Shown here: piece by piece, positions 29,533-38,341 of the stretch
Layout of the letters: each line of letters begins with the position of its first letter
Position numbering within the stretch: the stretch's first letter is position 1
Source of the DNA: a virus
Reading direction: 5' to 3' (one strand)
Virus record (IMG/VR): IMGVR_UViG_3300003876_000013
Location: 1 to 38,739 of that record
DNA: 38,739 bases
Made by a program: the position numbers and the translations under genes
Notes under the pieces: model-generated
What the model was told of the DNA's origin: nothing
The model's input: only the letters and a program-made list of their open reading frames with translations
Database searches by the model: none

Positions 29533-31330
29533 GTTGTCAGGAGCTAAAATTCTAGGCCTAGACACTGAAACTCGTGATCCTAATTTAAAAGAACGAGGAC
29601 CTGGAGGAGCTAGAAATGATGGAGAACTTGTCGGAATCAGTCTCGCCGTACCAGAGGGGCAAAAGTGGTACTTTCCAATTGCCCATCAAGGGGGAGGAAA
29701 CTTGGATCGTGAAGCAGTTTTGCAATGGTTACGGGATGTCTTCAAAGCACAAGATGAGTGTTCTAAAGTCGGGGCTAACATACTCTATGATCTTGAATGG
29801 CTCCATAACGCAGGAGTCCGCGTGCCTGGTCCATTCGTCGATATTCAGGTTGCAGAACCACTTCTTGATGAAGATAAATACGGAGGATATTCCTTACAGA
29901 ATCTTTCGAAGTATTATTTGGGAGAACAAAAAAAAGAATCCCTGTTGGAAGAGGCTGCAAAAGCATTTGGAGTCGACCCAAAAGGAGGATTGTGGAAACT
30001 TCCAGCTAAGTATGTCGGACCTTATGCAGAAGATGATGCATTGCTCCCACTTAAAATATGGGAGAAGCAAAAAAAGAAGCTTAAAGAACAAAATCTTGAA
30101 GATGTTTTTCAGTTAGAGTCTGATCTAATTCCAATATTGCTTGATGTTAAAATGAGAGGAGTAAGAGTAAATGTAGAGAGAGCAGAGGAGTTAAACTATG
30201 CTTTAATAAACACTGAACTGGCCTTAGTAGACAAAATAAGCAAGTTAGCTAAATTCCCTGTTAACCCTTGGTCACCAAAGCATTGTGTTAGGATTTTTGA
30301 AGATAACAAAATAGCATACCCAAGAACAGAACCAACACAATCATCCGCTAATGGCAATCCATCTATAACAGGAGATTGGTTAAAGAATCACGAAAACCCA
30401 ATTTGTGAGATGCTTGCTGAGTTCAGAAAAACAAACAAAATGCGCAGAGATTTTATTGAAGGAACTATTATTAAACAAAACACTAACGGAAGGATTTATT
30501 GTCAATTTCATCAACTTAGGGCTGATTCTAAAGGAACTAGGTCTGGGCGCTTCTCCTCCTCTAACCCAAATCTGCAACAACAACCTTCGAGAGACTCTTA
30601 TTGGGGACCTCTTATTAGATCACTCTATATACCTGAAGAACACCATATATGGTCGCGTCATGACTATAGTCAACAAGAACCTCGAGTATTAATACATTTT
30701 GCTTGTCAACCTTTTGTAATAAAAAGTAAAGGATGGAACTTTCCAGAAGGGCTTCCAGGAGCTAGAGAAGCAGCTCAACGCTTTATCGATGATCCTACAA
30801 CAGATTATCACCAAATGACTGTTGAAGAGATTGCACCATACAAAACAATAACAAGGAATGTAGGTAAACAAGTAAATTTAGGAATGGCTTATAGAATGCA
30901 GGTGTATAAGCTATCTCTTGAACTAAAAGTATCTCAGTCAGAAGCTCAGATAATACTTAATGCTTATCATAAAGCAAAGCCTTACGTTGAACTCTTGGCT
31001 CAGATTTGCGAACATACTGCCTTAACAAAGAAGAAGATAAGAACATTACTTGGTAGAGTGAGGCATTTTAAATCAGCTAGAGACAAGCCATATCATGCAA
31101 TTAATGCTGAGATTCAAGGATCATCAGCTGATATAACTAAAAAAGCAATGATTGATTGTTACAATGCTGGATATTTGCCTCACATCCAAGTACATGATGA
31201 ACTCAATTTTTCTATAACTGAAGGAAGAGAGGTGAAAGAAATAAACGAACTTATGGAAAATGGAGTAAAGATGCGATTACCTTTATTAGTAGACTCTATT
31301 CAAGGGGAGAATTGGGGTGAATGTAAATGA
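29471..31330 (+). CDS. polA: Family A DNA polymerase
   Basis: A 619-residue protein, ATG at 29471 with GGGAG upstream, overlapping the deaminase gene. The proofreading 3'-5' exonuclease has Exo I LGLDTETRD (about 29-37), Exo II ANILYDLEWL and Exo III YAEDDALL. The polymerase has motif A HDYSQQEPRVLIHF, motif B RNVGKQVNLGMAYRM and motif C HIQVHDELNF. The residue matching E. coli Phe762 is Leu (K-x-x-N-L), and the usual Tyr-Gly of motif B is Tyr-Arg. A short TTLGRV-type linker replaces a longer loop. It is the replicative polymerase of the phage. Confidence 0.95.
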   Translation: MLQGCLFPPFSNWKAPTEFPRLSGAKILGLDTETRDPNLKERGPGGARNDGELVGISLAVPEGQKWYFPIAHQGGGNLDREAVLQWLRDVFKAQDECSKVGANILYDLEWLHNAGVRVPGPFVDIQVAEPLLDEDKYGGYSLQNLSKYYLGEQKKESLLEEAAKAFGVDPKGGLWKLPAKYVGPYAEDDALLPLKIWEKQKKKLKEQNLEDVFQLESDLIPILLDVKMRGVRVNVERAEELNYALINTELALVDKISKLAKFPVNPWSPKHCVRIFEDNKIAYPRTEPTQSSANGNPSITGDWLKNHENPICEMLAEFRKTNKMRRDFIEGTIIKQNTNGRIYCQFHQLRADSKGTRSGRFSSSNPNLQQQPSRDSYWGPLIRSLYIPEEHHIWSRHDYSQQEPRVLIHFACQPFVIKSKGWNFPEGLPGAREAAQRFIDDPTTDYHQMTVEEIAPYKTITRNVGKQVNLGMAYRMQVYKLSLELKVSQSEAQIILNAYHKAKPYVELLAQICEHTALTKKKIRTLLGRVRHFKSARDKPYHAINAEIQGSSADITKKAMIDCYNAGYLPHIQVHDELNFSITEGREVKEINELMENGVKMRLPLLVDSIQGENWGECK

Positions 31331-31743
31331 TTGAATCAAAAGAATGCGCAAAGATAAAGCCACATATCAAGGGTCAATATATCAGGATAGAGAACTCTGT
31401 ATCAGTTGGCTTCCCTGATATAGTTCTTTGTTTAGATAGCAAAATACGTTTAATAGAAGCAAAAGTAGTTCATGGTGTTCGTGAACCTTATTTTTGGTTA
31501 GAAAAATCACAAAAGATTTGGCATTTGCACCATAAAAGAGCTAATTGTTCTGCTTTATTTATATTGTTTCATAAAAATGAAATTCATTTTATTGAAGGGA
31601 TCCATATTCCAGAAGCTGATATGACTTGGAGCCCTTCTAAAGGTAAATGGAAGGTAGAAATTGAGCAATTTTTCTACATAACACGCAGTTTTGACAGAGT
31701 CTCTAAGAATTGGGCCGATTTAAACGCTTTACTTTGGGGGTAA
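31327..31743 (+). CDS. PD-(D/E)XK nuclease, VRR-NUC/resolvase-like
   Basis: A 138-residue protein, ATGA-coupled to the polymerase. It has the nuclease core GFPDIVLCLDSKIRLIEAK (about 28-46): the Gly-x-Pro-Asp, then Glu-x-Lys of PD-(D/E)XK enzymes. A preceding IENSVSVG strand and a later QKIWHLHHKRA helix with Gln are as in VRR-NUC or T7 endonuclease I-type proteins. It probably cuts branched DNA made during replication or before packaging. CAAGGGT lies at 31368-31374. Confidence 0.75.
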   Translation: MIESKECAKIKPHIKGQYIRIENSVSVGFPDIVLCLDSKIRLIEAKVVHGVREPYFWLEKSQKIWHLHHKRANCSALFILFHKNEIHFIEGIHIPEADMTWSPSKGKWKVEIEQFFYITRSFDRVSKNWADLNALLWG

Positions 31744-31745
31744 CC

Positions 31746-32342
31746 ATGGATCCACATCAAGGAATGACACCAATCACAAAAGAAGAAGAGTTAAATGCTT
31801 TAATAGAAGAAGCTTCCACTATTTCACTGAAAAAGGAAGATTTGGATGAAATAGGTCAGCTCATACAGAAGCAACTTGACTTAGAAAGTGCTTTGATGAA
31901 AGCTGAAGCTCTCATGGCAACAATTAATGCTCAACTACTTAGAGTTCGGTCAATAGAACTTCCGGATATGATGGACCAGATGAAGATTCCATCTTTTGTG
32001 TACAAAACTGTTGAGATCAAGGTATCTCCTTTTTATTCAGCAAAAATACCAGAAGATAGAGAGGAAGAAGCGCTAACTTGGCTAGATGACAATAATCATT
32101 CAGATATTATAAAGAATGATCTATCACTATCTTTTAAAAGAGGAGAAGATGATAAAGCATCCGACATAGAAGACTTGTTAATAGAAAAAGGCTATATTCC
32201 AAACAGAAGAATGTATGTGCATCATAGTACATTAAAAGCTTTTGTCAAGGAAATGGTTGAATCTGGACAACCCATTCCACATGAGTTATTTGGTATTTTT
32301 GTTGGAAAGATTGCTAAAATTAAACAATTAAAGAAAGGTTAA
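31746..32342 (+). CDS. Conserved podoviral replication-region protein, unknown
   Basis: A 198-residue protein. I choose the ATG at 31746, after a GGGGG run and the previous stop; the in-frame TTG at 31710 would read through the nuclease gene. A helical N-terminal half (LIQKQLDLESALMKAEALMATINAQLLRVR) precedes IELPDMMDQMKIPSFVYKT and a C-terminal motif VHHSTLKAFVKEMVESGQPIPHELFGIFVG. I remember this C-terminal pattern beside SSB-like genes in other podoviruses, always without a function. A replication accessory is likely. Confidence 0.55.
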   Translation: MDPHQGMTPITKEEELNALIEEASTISLKKEDLDEIGQLIQKQLDLESALMKAEALMATINAQLLRVRSIELPDMMDQMKIPSFVYKTVEIKVSPFYSAKIPEDREEEALTWLDDNNHSDIIKNDLSLSFKRGEDDKASDIEDLLIEKGYIPNRRMYVHHSTLKAFVKEMVESGQPIPHELFGIFVGKIAKIKQLKKG

Positions 32343-32345
32343 CCA

Positions 32346-33100
32346 ATGACAAAATCAAAAGAAGTAGTTCAAAAAAAAGATGAAGCTTTGGTAGTATCTG
32401 ATGATATGATGGCAGATGTTGGAGTAACTGGCTTCGAGAGCATGACCTCTAAAGACATGGAAATTCCTTTCATGACTATTCTTGAGTCAGGAAGCCCTCA
32501 ATGCAAAAAATCAAATGATCAATATATTGCTGGAGCAGAAGAAGGTATGATCATGAATACTTTTACTCAGAAAGTGTTTGATGGTGATCTTGGAATAGAG
32601 ATCATACCCTGCTTCTTTGAAAAAGTAATGTTGGAATGGAAACCTGCGATATTGACGACAAAGGTCGGGTTGTAATGGGTAATGGAAACTTCCTTCAAGA
32701 GACTGGACAGTACTATGTTCTCTTATTGGAAAAAGATAAGCCAGCAGACAAGGTTTGCATCACAATGGCTTCAACTCGATTAAAAACTTCAAGAAGATGG
32801 AATCGCATAATGTCCTTACGCCTTGGTAAGCGCAAGGATGGGTCTGATTTTGTAAAACCAATGTTCTCATCTTCATACCAAATGACTTTGCTTGGTAAAC
32901 AAGCTGGAGATAACTCATGGTGGATTTGGGAAGTTGAAGAGAAAACTCCAGTAACTGATCCAAACCTATTCAGAATGGCTATGGCTTTTGCGACTGAATG
33001 TTCCAAGGGTTTGGTTAAAGTTACTCAAGATGCTGGAACTTCTGACGATGCTGGAACTTCTGACGATGCTGGAACTTCTGACGATTCTGTACCTTTCTAA
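32346..33100 (+). pseudogene. SSB-like gene split by an internal loss
   Basis: Two frames hold one protein. Part A (from 32346, reading MTKSKEVVQKKDEALVV to FFEKVMLEWKP) runs out of sense near 32645. Part B resumes in another frame at DIDDKGRVVMGNG and runs to 33100. About 15-20 residues expected between them seem lost, with a frame change. The C-terminus is an acidic linker ending DDSVPF, like the DDDIPF tip of bacterial SSB that recruits partner proteins. The body (ITMASTRLKTSRRWNRI, then SSSYQMTLLGKQ) is beta-rich. Probable single-strand DNA-binding protein. The break is either an assembly error or a real mutation. Confidence 0.55.
33029..33082 (+). repeat. 18-bp tandem repeat, three exact copies, in SSB-like tail
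   Basis: GATGCTGGAACTTCTGAC at 33029-33046, 33047-33064 and 33065-33082, encoding DAGTSD three times just before the acidic tip. In-frame copy change would alter tail length only. Confidence 0.9.
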
Positions 33101-33112
33101 TAAGGAGCTTAA

Positions 33113-34582
33113 ATGTTTGACGCGCGTAGGTTTATGAACCTATTTGCGGGACTCACTAGAGCTTATGGACAGTACAAAATCAATGCTAACGAAGTTAGGG
33201 AGGATGGTAAAATAGGTGGAAGAGCTTCGACTATAAAAGGTAAAGTTACTGAAGAGTTATGGATAAAACATATCGAAGGAAAAACTTCGTTAGGTATAGT
33301 TCCTATAAATGATAACTCTTCATGTAAATTTGGAGCTATAGATATAGACGACTATAAACTTGATTACGTCAGTGTAATAAAGAAATTAAAGTCGCTTCCG
33401 AATGTTCAATTGGTCCCCTGTGTAACTAAATCAGGGGGCCTCCATCTCTATTTATTTCTTTCTGACTGGGTTTCTGCTAAAATTGTACAAAAAAAGCTTA
33501 AAGAGATAGCAGCCGCAATAGGTTTTGGAAACTGTGAGATATTTCCTAAACAAACGGTTATTTTAACAGAGAGAGGAGATGTTGGTGGTTGGATAAGTAT
33601 GCCTTATTTTGGAAATACTCGGCATATGATAGATGAAGAAGGAAAACCTTGCTCTAAAGAGGAGTTTCTATTATTTGCAGAAAACAGTAAAGTAGATCTT
33701 TTAGCTGTATCTAAACTTAAAATAGAATCCTCTAATGATCTATCTGATGGGCCTCCATGTCTACAACATCTAATCTTTCAGAAGTTTCCCAAAGGAACCA
33801 GAAATGATGGTTTATTTAATGTAGGTGTTTATATGCGAAAAGCTTTTCCTGATTCATGGAAAGATGAAGTGCATGCAGCTAACCACCGTTATATGAATCC
33901 TCCTTTAGGAACTGAAGAAGTAACAATGATAATAAAAAGCTTAGGTAGGAAAAATTATCAATATAGTTGCAACAAAGACCCAATAGTGAATCACTGTAAT
34001 GCTGGTGTTTGTAAGAACAGAAAATATGGTGTAGATGAAGAAAGTTCTATGCCTCAATTACACTCACTAACAAAGTTTGACACAGCCCCACCTACCTGGT
34101 TCATAGACGTTGATGGAGGAGGTCGAATAGAGCTATCTACAGATGATCTTCAAAATCAAAGAAGATTCCAGAAGCGCTGTCTAGAATCTTTAAACATGAT
34201 TCCAAAAAAGATGACAGAACGCGCCTGGAATCAATTATTAACGTCTCTTTTAGATACACTGATAGTAGTAGAAATGCCTATTGATGCCTCAGCTAAAGGT
34301 CAGTTGATGGAATTAATAGAGCGCTTCTGCTGTTCGAAAGCCCAAGCAAAAAAGAAAGAAGAAATAATATTAGGGAAACCTTGGTTCAATAGTCTAAATA
34401 ATAGACATTATTTCAGAAGTTCTGATTTGCTGAACTATTTAGATAGACACCGATTCAAAGATTTTAAAATCCATGAAATAACTACTGTTATAAAAAACAA
34501 TAATGGTGAGCATCATTTCTGGAATATTAAAGGAAAAGGAGTCAACTGCTGGTCACTTAAATTTATTCTGAGGACTGATTAA
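33113..34582 (+). CDS. Archaeo-eukaryotic-type primase (AEP), TOTE-like, with PriCT-like part
   Basis: A 489-residue protein with AAGGAG upstream. The AEP catalytic pattern is Asp77-x-Asp79 (FGAIDIDD), then K-S-G-G-L-H (106-111), EIFPKQ (142-147) and GGWISMPYFGNTR (158-170). The last two are as in AEP domains of TOTE-type proteins. Next comes a PriCT-like segment LQHLIFQKFPKGTRNDGLFNVGVYMRKAF, then a Cys-containing stretch. There is no Walker motif, so no built-in helicase. It should prime DNA synthesis, working with the separate helicases downstream. Confidence 0.8.
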   Translation: MFDARRFMNLFAGLTRAYGQYKINANEVREDGKIGGRASTIKGKVTEELWIKHIEGKTSLGIVPINDNSSCKFGAIDIDDYKLDYVSVIKKLKSLPNVQLVPCVTKSGGLHLYLFLSDWVSAKIVQKKLKEIAAAIGFGNCEIFPKQTVILTERGDVGGWISMPYFGNTRHMIDEEGKPCSKEEFLLFAENSKVDLLAVSKLKIESSNDLSDGPPCLQHLIFQKFPKGTRNDGLFNVGVYMRKAFPDSWKDEVHAANHRYMNPPLGTEEVTMIIKSLGRKNYQYSCNKDPIVNHCNAGVCKNRKYGVDEESSMPQLHSLTKFDTAPPTWFIDVDGGGRIELSTDDLQNQRRFQKRCLESLNMIPKKMTERAWNQLLTSLLDTLIVVEMPIDASAKGQLMELIERFCCSKAQAKKKEEIILGKPWFNSLNNRHYFRSSDLLNYLDRHRFKDFKIHEITTVIKNNNGEHHFWNIKGKGVNCWSLKFILRTD

Positions 34583-34827
34583 TGGAAAAACGAATAGAGT
34601 TTGTTAATGGGAAACCCATAGCTGATTTTAAGGCGACAATACCTAGAATCCAAGTGCTGCAATTTTGTGCATCAATTATTATTACTAAGTATCCAGAATT
34701 AGCAGGAAAGGATCTTGAAGTAGTACTAAATTACACAAAAACAACTTGGGAGGTTAGTCTTAATGGAATCTATGAAAAGAAAGATATTAGGTCCCCCGGG
34801 AACGGGAAAAACCACCCGGTTAACTAA
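34582..34827 (+). CDS. 81-residue protein, unknown
   Basis: TAATG-coupled to the primase. It reads EFVNGKPIADFKATIPRIQVLQFCASIIITKYPELAGKDLEVVLNY. A mixed alpha/beta small protein with no recognised family. The last 21 residues overlap the helicase gene in another frame and are probably constrained by it. It could be a primase or helicase partner. Confidence 0.5.
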   Translation: MEKRIEFVNGKPIADFKATIPRIQVLQFCASIIITKYPELAGKDLEVVLNYTKTTWEVSLNGIYEKKDIRSPGNGKNHPVN

Positions 34828-36238
34828 TATAGTAAATGACTATTTAAAAAAAGGAGGAAAATCAGATAAAGTAGCTTACCTAGCTTTTACTAGAAGAGCT
34901 GCTTTAGAAGCTATAAACAAAATACAAGAGGTAACTGGTTATTCAAAGAAACAATTTCCTTACTTTAGAACGATACATAGTCTGTGCTTCAGAGAACTTC
35001 TTCTAACAAAGACAGACATAGTTCAAAAGGAACATTTAGTTGAACTAGGAGATGAGCTTGGGCTCGACATTCGTTGTAGAGGTTCTTTCGAAGAAGGAGG
35101 AATCTGGGGATTCAGCGACGGAGATAAAATAGTGACCCTTGAAAACATGTCACGGGTTAATATGACTTCATTGAAGCAAATTTGGGAGGATGATGATAAT
35201 GAAATCTTATGGGAGCAGTTGGAGACTTTTAGATCACGCTATACCAAGTATAAAGAAGAGAAAAACCTTGTTGATTTTACAGACATGCTCGATTTGTTGT
35301 CAAAAAACCCGATTAAAAAAGAATTTGATCTCGTTATTGTGGATGAGGCACAAGACTTGTCAAAGATGCAATGGAACGTTATTAATTCTATTAATACCAA
35401 ACGATTATATACCGCCGGAGATGACGATCAAGCCATATATACCTGGTCAGGAGCTGACGTAAATTCATTTATTGATTTTAAAGGAGATATAGAAAACTTG
35501 ATTCAAAGTCACAGGTTGCCGTATACTATATGCAAATTAGCTACTGAGCTAGCAACTACGATCAAAAATAGGATTCATGAAAAGAAAATACATCCTACAG
35601 AAGAAGAAGGATCAATACATAGGATTGTTGACTTAGATGAGCTATCCTTCGACCAAGGTTCATGGTTGCTATTAGCTAGGAACGCATATCAATTAGCTGA
35701 ATATGAGGAGCTCTGCATAACTAGAGGTGTTCCATATGAAATAGCAGCAACACGACGCTACAGAATAGGGATAATAAAAGCAATAAAGATATGGACTTCT
35801 TTAAGAAAAGGGTATTGGCATTCTGGAAAAGAACTCAAGAAATTACTAAAGCACTTGTCTTTTAAAAAAAATTCTATGTTAGAAGATAACAAAAACTATA
35901 ACATGGATTATCTAGTTCAAAGATTATCAGTCAAAAACAGTGGAGAGTGGTTCGATGTTCTAACTGATATTGGTTATGAAGAAATTGAATTTTTCAGAAG
36001 TGCTTTAAGAAGAAAGGAGGATATTGAGTTTCCAAGGGTTAGGATATCAACAATACACGGGGCTAAAGGAGCCGAAGCAGATCATGTTGTTGTTATGACC
36101 GATATTTCGAGGAAAGCTTTTGATCGTATGGAAGAGAATCTCGATGATGAAACTCGTGTTTTTTATGTAGCTATAACAAGAGCTAAATCATCTTTATATA
36201 TAGTAAGCCCAACCTCAAGGTATTATTATGATATATAG
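34763..36238 (+). CDS. UvrD/PcrA-type superfamily 1 DNA helicase
   Basis: A 491-residue protein, ATG with GGGAGG upstream. Motifs in order: Walker A GPPGTGKTTR (10-19), motif Ia YLAFTRRAA, motif II LVIVDEAQDLSK, motif III AGDDDQAIYTWSGA, motif IV-type SHRLP, motif V ISTIHGAKGAEADHVVV, motif VI RVFYVAITRAKSSLYI. It is shorter than cellular UvrD (about 720), having lost part of the accessory subdomains, as is usual in phages. It unwinds DNA 3'-5' for repair or replication. CAAGGGT lies at 36033, with an inverted copy at 35135. Confidence 0.93.
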   Translation: MESMKRKILGPPGTGKTTRLTNIVNDYLKKGGKSDKVAYLAFTRRAALEAINKIQEVTGYSKKQFPYFRTIHSLCFRELLLTKTDIVQKEHLVELGDELGLDIRCRGSFEEGGIWGFSDGDKIVTLENMSRVNMTSLKQIWEDDDNEILWEQLETFRSRYTKYKEEKNLVDFTDMLDLLSKNPIKKEFDLVIVDEAQDLSKMQWNVINSINTKRLYTAGDDDQAIYTWSGADVNSFIDFKGDIENLIQSHRLPYTICKLATELATTIKNRIHEKKIHPTEEEGSIHRIVDLDELSFDQGSWLLLARNAYQLAEYEELCITRGVPYEIAATRRYRIGIIKAIKIWTSLRKGYWHSGKELKKLLKHLSFKKNSMLEDNKNYNMDYLVQRLSVKNSGEWFDVLTDIGYEEIEFFRSALRRKEDIEFPRVRISTIHGAKGAEADHVVVMTDISRKAFDRMEENLDDETRVFYVAITRAKSSLYIVSPTSRYYYDI

Positions 36239-36755
36239 TGACTACTGGGATTTATTAAACATAGATCTTAGAAGAGATTCTACTAAGATCATTAAAGCTG
36301 GAGACAAGTACGATGTAGTAGCTTTTTTTCAGAATACTTGGTTTATTCGTGGAACTGAAACAGATGTTATAATAAGATACACAAAGGACCAAGAGTATCA
36401 ACAGAAGTTAATAGCACAAACAATGACTGGACGGCGCCTTCTTTCTGCTTTTACTTCATCATTTAGGAATATCTTTTGGGATAATTGCACACAGTTATCT
36501 ATCGACGATCCAAATGGTAGTTTTGATGCTAACAGAGAGCATGTTCTTGAAATAATTGCTAGAATAAAACCAAAAATAGTAATAGGTTTCGGAGCTGAAT
36601 CTCGCTTAGTTATACAAGAACTGCTGCCTTTATTATACAGAACTGGTGTTAAAAAAGTTTTGTTCTTCAAACATCCAAATGCAAGAGGAGTTACTTCAAT
36701 TGAGTTGCGTGAATTTGCTATGGATGTTATTGAAACTTGGAAGGAGTTAAAATGA
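36228..36755 (+). CDS. Uracil-DNA glycosylase-superfamily-like protein
   Basis: A 175-residue protein overlapping the helicase stop. The segment RIKPKIVIGFGAESRLVIQELL followed by KKVLFFKHPNARG resembles the strand-helix core and the late H-P-x-A loop of UDG-like proteins, where the His-Pro loop inserts into DNA. An early catalytic G-x-D-P-G or G-E-x-P-G motif is not visible, so it may be inactive, act on another base, or be only a fold relative. Position between two helicases fits a repair or base-checking role. Confidence 0.4.
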   Translation: MIYSDYWDLLNIDLRRDSTKIIKAGDKYDVVAFFQNTWFIRGTETDVIIRYTKDQEYQQKLIAQTMTGRRLLSAFTSSFRNIFWDNCTQLSIDDPNGSFDANREHVLEIIARIKPKIVIGFGAESRLVIQELLPLLYRTGVKKVLFFKHPNARGVTSIELREFAMDVIETWKELK

Positions 36756-36840
36756 AATAAATTATATAGAATAATTAAGTCATACCAGTATATGACTCAT
36801 TAAATCAGAATGAATCCTAGGTTAAATAAGGAGTCAACAA

Positions 36841-38340
36841 ATGACAGAAGAATCCTCAGATGACAAAATATTAACCAAAAAATATGAATTTAAGACAACG
36901 CCTAACCCGCATCAACTAGCTATACTGAAAAAGTCGTGGTCAGATAAGTATTATGGTTTGTTTTGGCAAATGAGAACAAGAAAAACAAAAGTAATGATTG
37001 ATAATGCAGGTATCTTGTTTGAAAGAGACAAGATAAATATGTGCATAGCTATACCAAAAAAAGGATCCTACCATAATTGGGAGAAACAAGTCTCTCTTCA
37101 CTTACCTGATAGAATAGCAACAAAAGTGTTCAGATGGATCAATGGCAAATGGAATTTGATGCACGAAAACAAAGTCAAAGATTCTAAAATATTATACTTT
37201 TACATAATAAATGTAGAGGCTTTTAGTACAGGTTCTTTATTAGCTACCTTCAAATCTATACTAAAAAATAACAAAGTCTTTTTAGTAGTTGATGAATCAA
37301 CGTCAATAAAAAATAAATCAGCAAGAACCGTAAATGTAAAAGACCTTGGTTACTATGCTACTTACAAGAGAATATTAACAGGAACACCGATTCCACGCTC
37401 ACCTTTAGATATCTTTGAACAATGTGAATTTCTAAAAAAGGGAGCACTTGGGTTTAGCAGTTACTACGCTTTCAAAGCTAAATATGTTATTACAAAAAGA
37501 ATATACATATCCCAAAGAGATAAAAGAACTGGGACTAAAAAAAGAAGAGGGATTGATGTAGTGTCTGGATATCACAACCTAGATGATCTATATAAGAGGT
37601 TGGCTCCTTTTAGTTCTAGGTTATTAAGAAAGGATTGCGGCGATACTTCAGAAAAAGATTACCAAACAAGATTAGTTGAATTAACTCCTGAACAGAGAAA
37701 AGCTTACATAGAGATCGCTGAACAAGGGTTACATATCTGTGAGGAGGGAACAGCTTCAGTTTTACATCAATTGACGTTGAGGATGCGCTTACATGAAATA
37801 TGTTGCGGCCAATTAACCCTTGATGATAGGAAAACTATTTACTTTCCTACTAACAAGAAGAAAGAACTTGATGATATAATAGAAGAGTGTGGTGGTAAAA
37901 TGATTATCTGGGCTCATTATACGGCTAATATAAGAGACCTAGAAGATCATCTCAAAAATAAATATGGTAAAGATAGTGTAGTTTCTTTCTACGGAGCAAC
38001 TAGCGCAGAAGCCAGGGTAGAGGCAGAAAGAAGTTTCCAGGCTGGAGACTCTCCTGTACGTTTCTTTCTCTCCAATCAGAGCACGGGAGGTTATGGCCTC
38101 ACCCTGACAGCTGCTGAGCTTATTGTCTACTATTCAAACACCCATAATCTAGAACACAGAGATCAAAGTGAAGAAAGAGCAGATGGTCTAGACAAAAATA
38201 ATAACATACCAGTTATTGATCTAGTGTGTAGAGATACAGAAGACCAGAGAATAGCTGACAATTTAAGAAATAAAAATATTACTTCTGGTTTACTTTTCAA
38301 GGAATCTCCTAAGAAATGGTTCAAGATTCCTAAGAAGTAG
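36841..38340 (+). CDS. SNF2-type superfamily 2 helicase
   Basis: A 499-residue protein with AAGGAG upstream. Motifs: Q-like PNPHQ (21-25), Walker A variant MRTRKTK (44-50; most relatives have MGTGKT, so two glycines are arginines), motif Ia IAIPKKG, motif II VVDEST, motif III LTGTPIP, motif IV MIIWAHY, motif V STGGYGLTLTAAE and motif VI RDQSEERADG. Lys49 and Thr50 needed for ATP are kept. Phage SNF2 proteins often accompany PolA and UvrD. CAAGGGT lies at 37723, with an inverted copy at 37816. Confidence 0.9.
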   Translation: MTEESSDDKILTKKYEFKTTPNPHQLAILKKSWSDKYYGLFWQMRTRKTKVMIDNAGILFERDKINMCIAIPKKGSYHNWEKQVSLHLPDRIATKVFRWINGKWNLMHENKVKDSKILYFYIINVEAFSTGSLLATFKSILKNNKVFLVVDESTSIKNKSARTVNVKDLGYYATYKRILTGTPIPRSPLDIFEQCEFLKKGALGFSSYYAFKAKYVITKRIYISQRDKRTGTKKRRGIDVVSGYHNLDDLYKRLAPFSSRLLRKDCGDTSEKDYQTRLVELTPEQRKAYIEIAEQGLHICEEGTASVLHQLTLRMRLHEICCGQLTLDDRKTIYFPTNKKKELDDIIEECGGKMIIWAHYTANIRDLEDHLKNKYGKDSVVSFYGATSAEARVEAERSFQAGDSPVRFFLSNQSTGGYGLTLTAAELIVYYSNTHNLEHRDQSEERADGLDKNNNIPVIDLVCRDTEDQRIADNLRNKNITSGLLFKESPKKWFKIPKK

Positions 38341-38341
38341 A

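Larger units (their letters stand above)
332..37822. repeat. Dispersed 7-bp motif CAAGGGT, 26 sites
   Basis: Found by eye. Plus strand at 332, 1710, 8244, 9765, 10244, 12692, 15938, 18313, 20030, 21921, 22300, 25442, 31368, 33004, 36033, 37723. Minus strand (as ACCCTTG) at 10318, 23049, 23229, 23592, 25667, 26669, 27648, 30264, 35135, 37816. The flanks favour YCAAGGGTT: the base before is T 13 times, C 10, A 3, never G; the base after is T 18, C 4, A 4, never G. Base composition would give about three. Confidence 0.85.

Noticed and set aside
36778-36797. Hairpin AGTCATA/TATGACT as a terminator before the SNF2 gene
   Set aside because: A seven-bp AT-rich stem with no T run after it is too weak to call.
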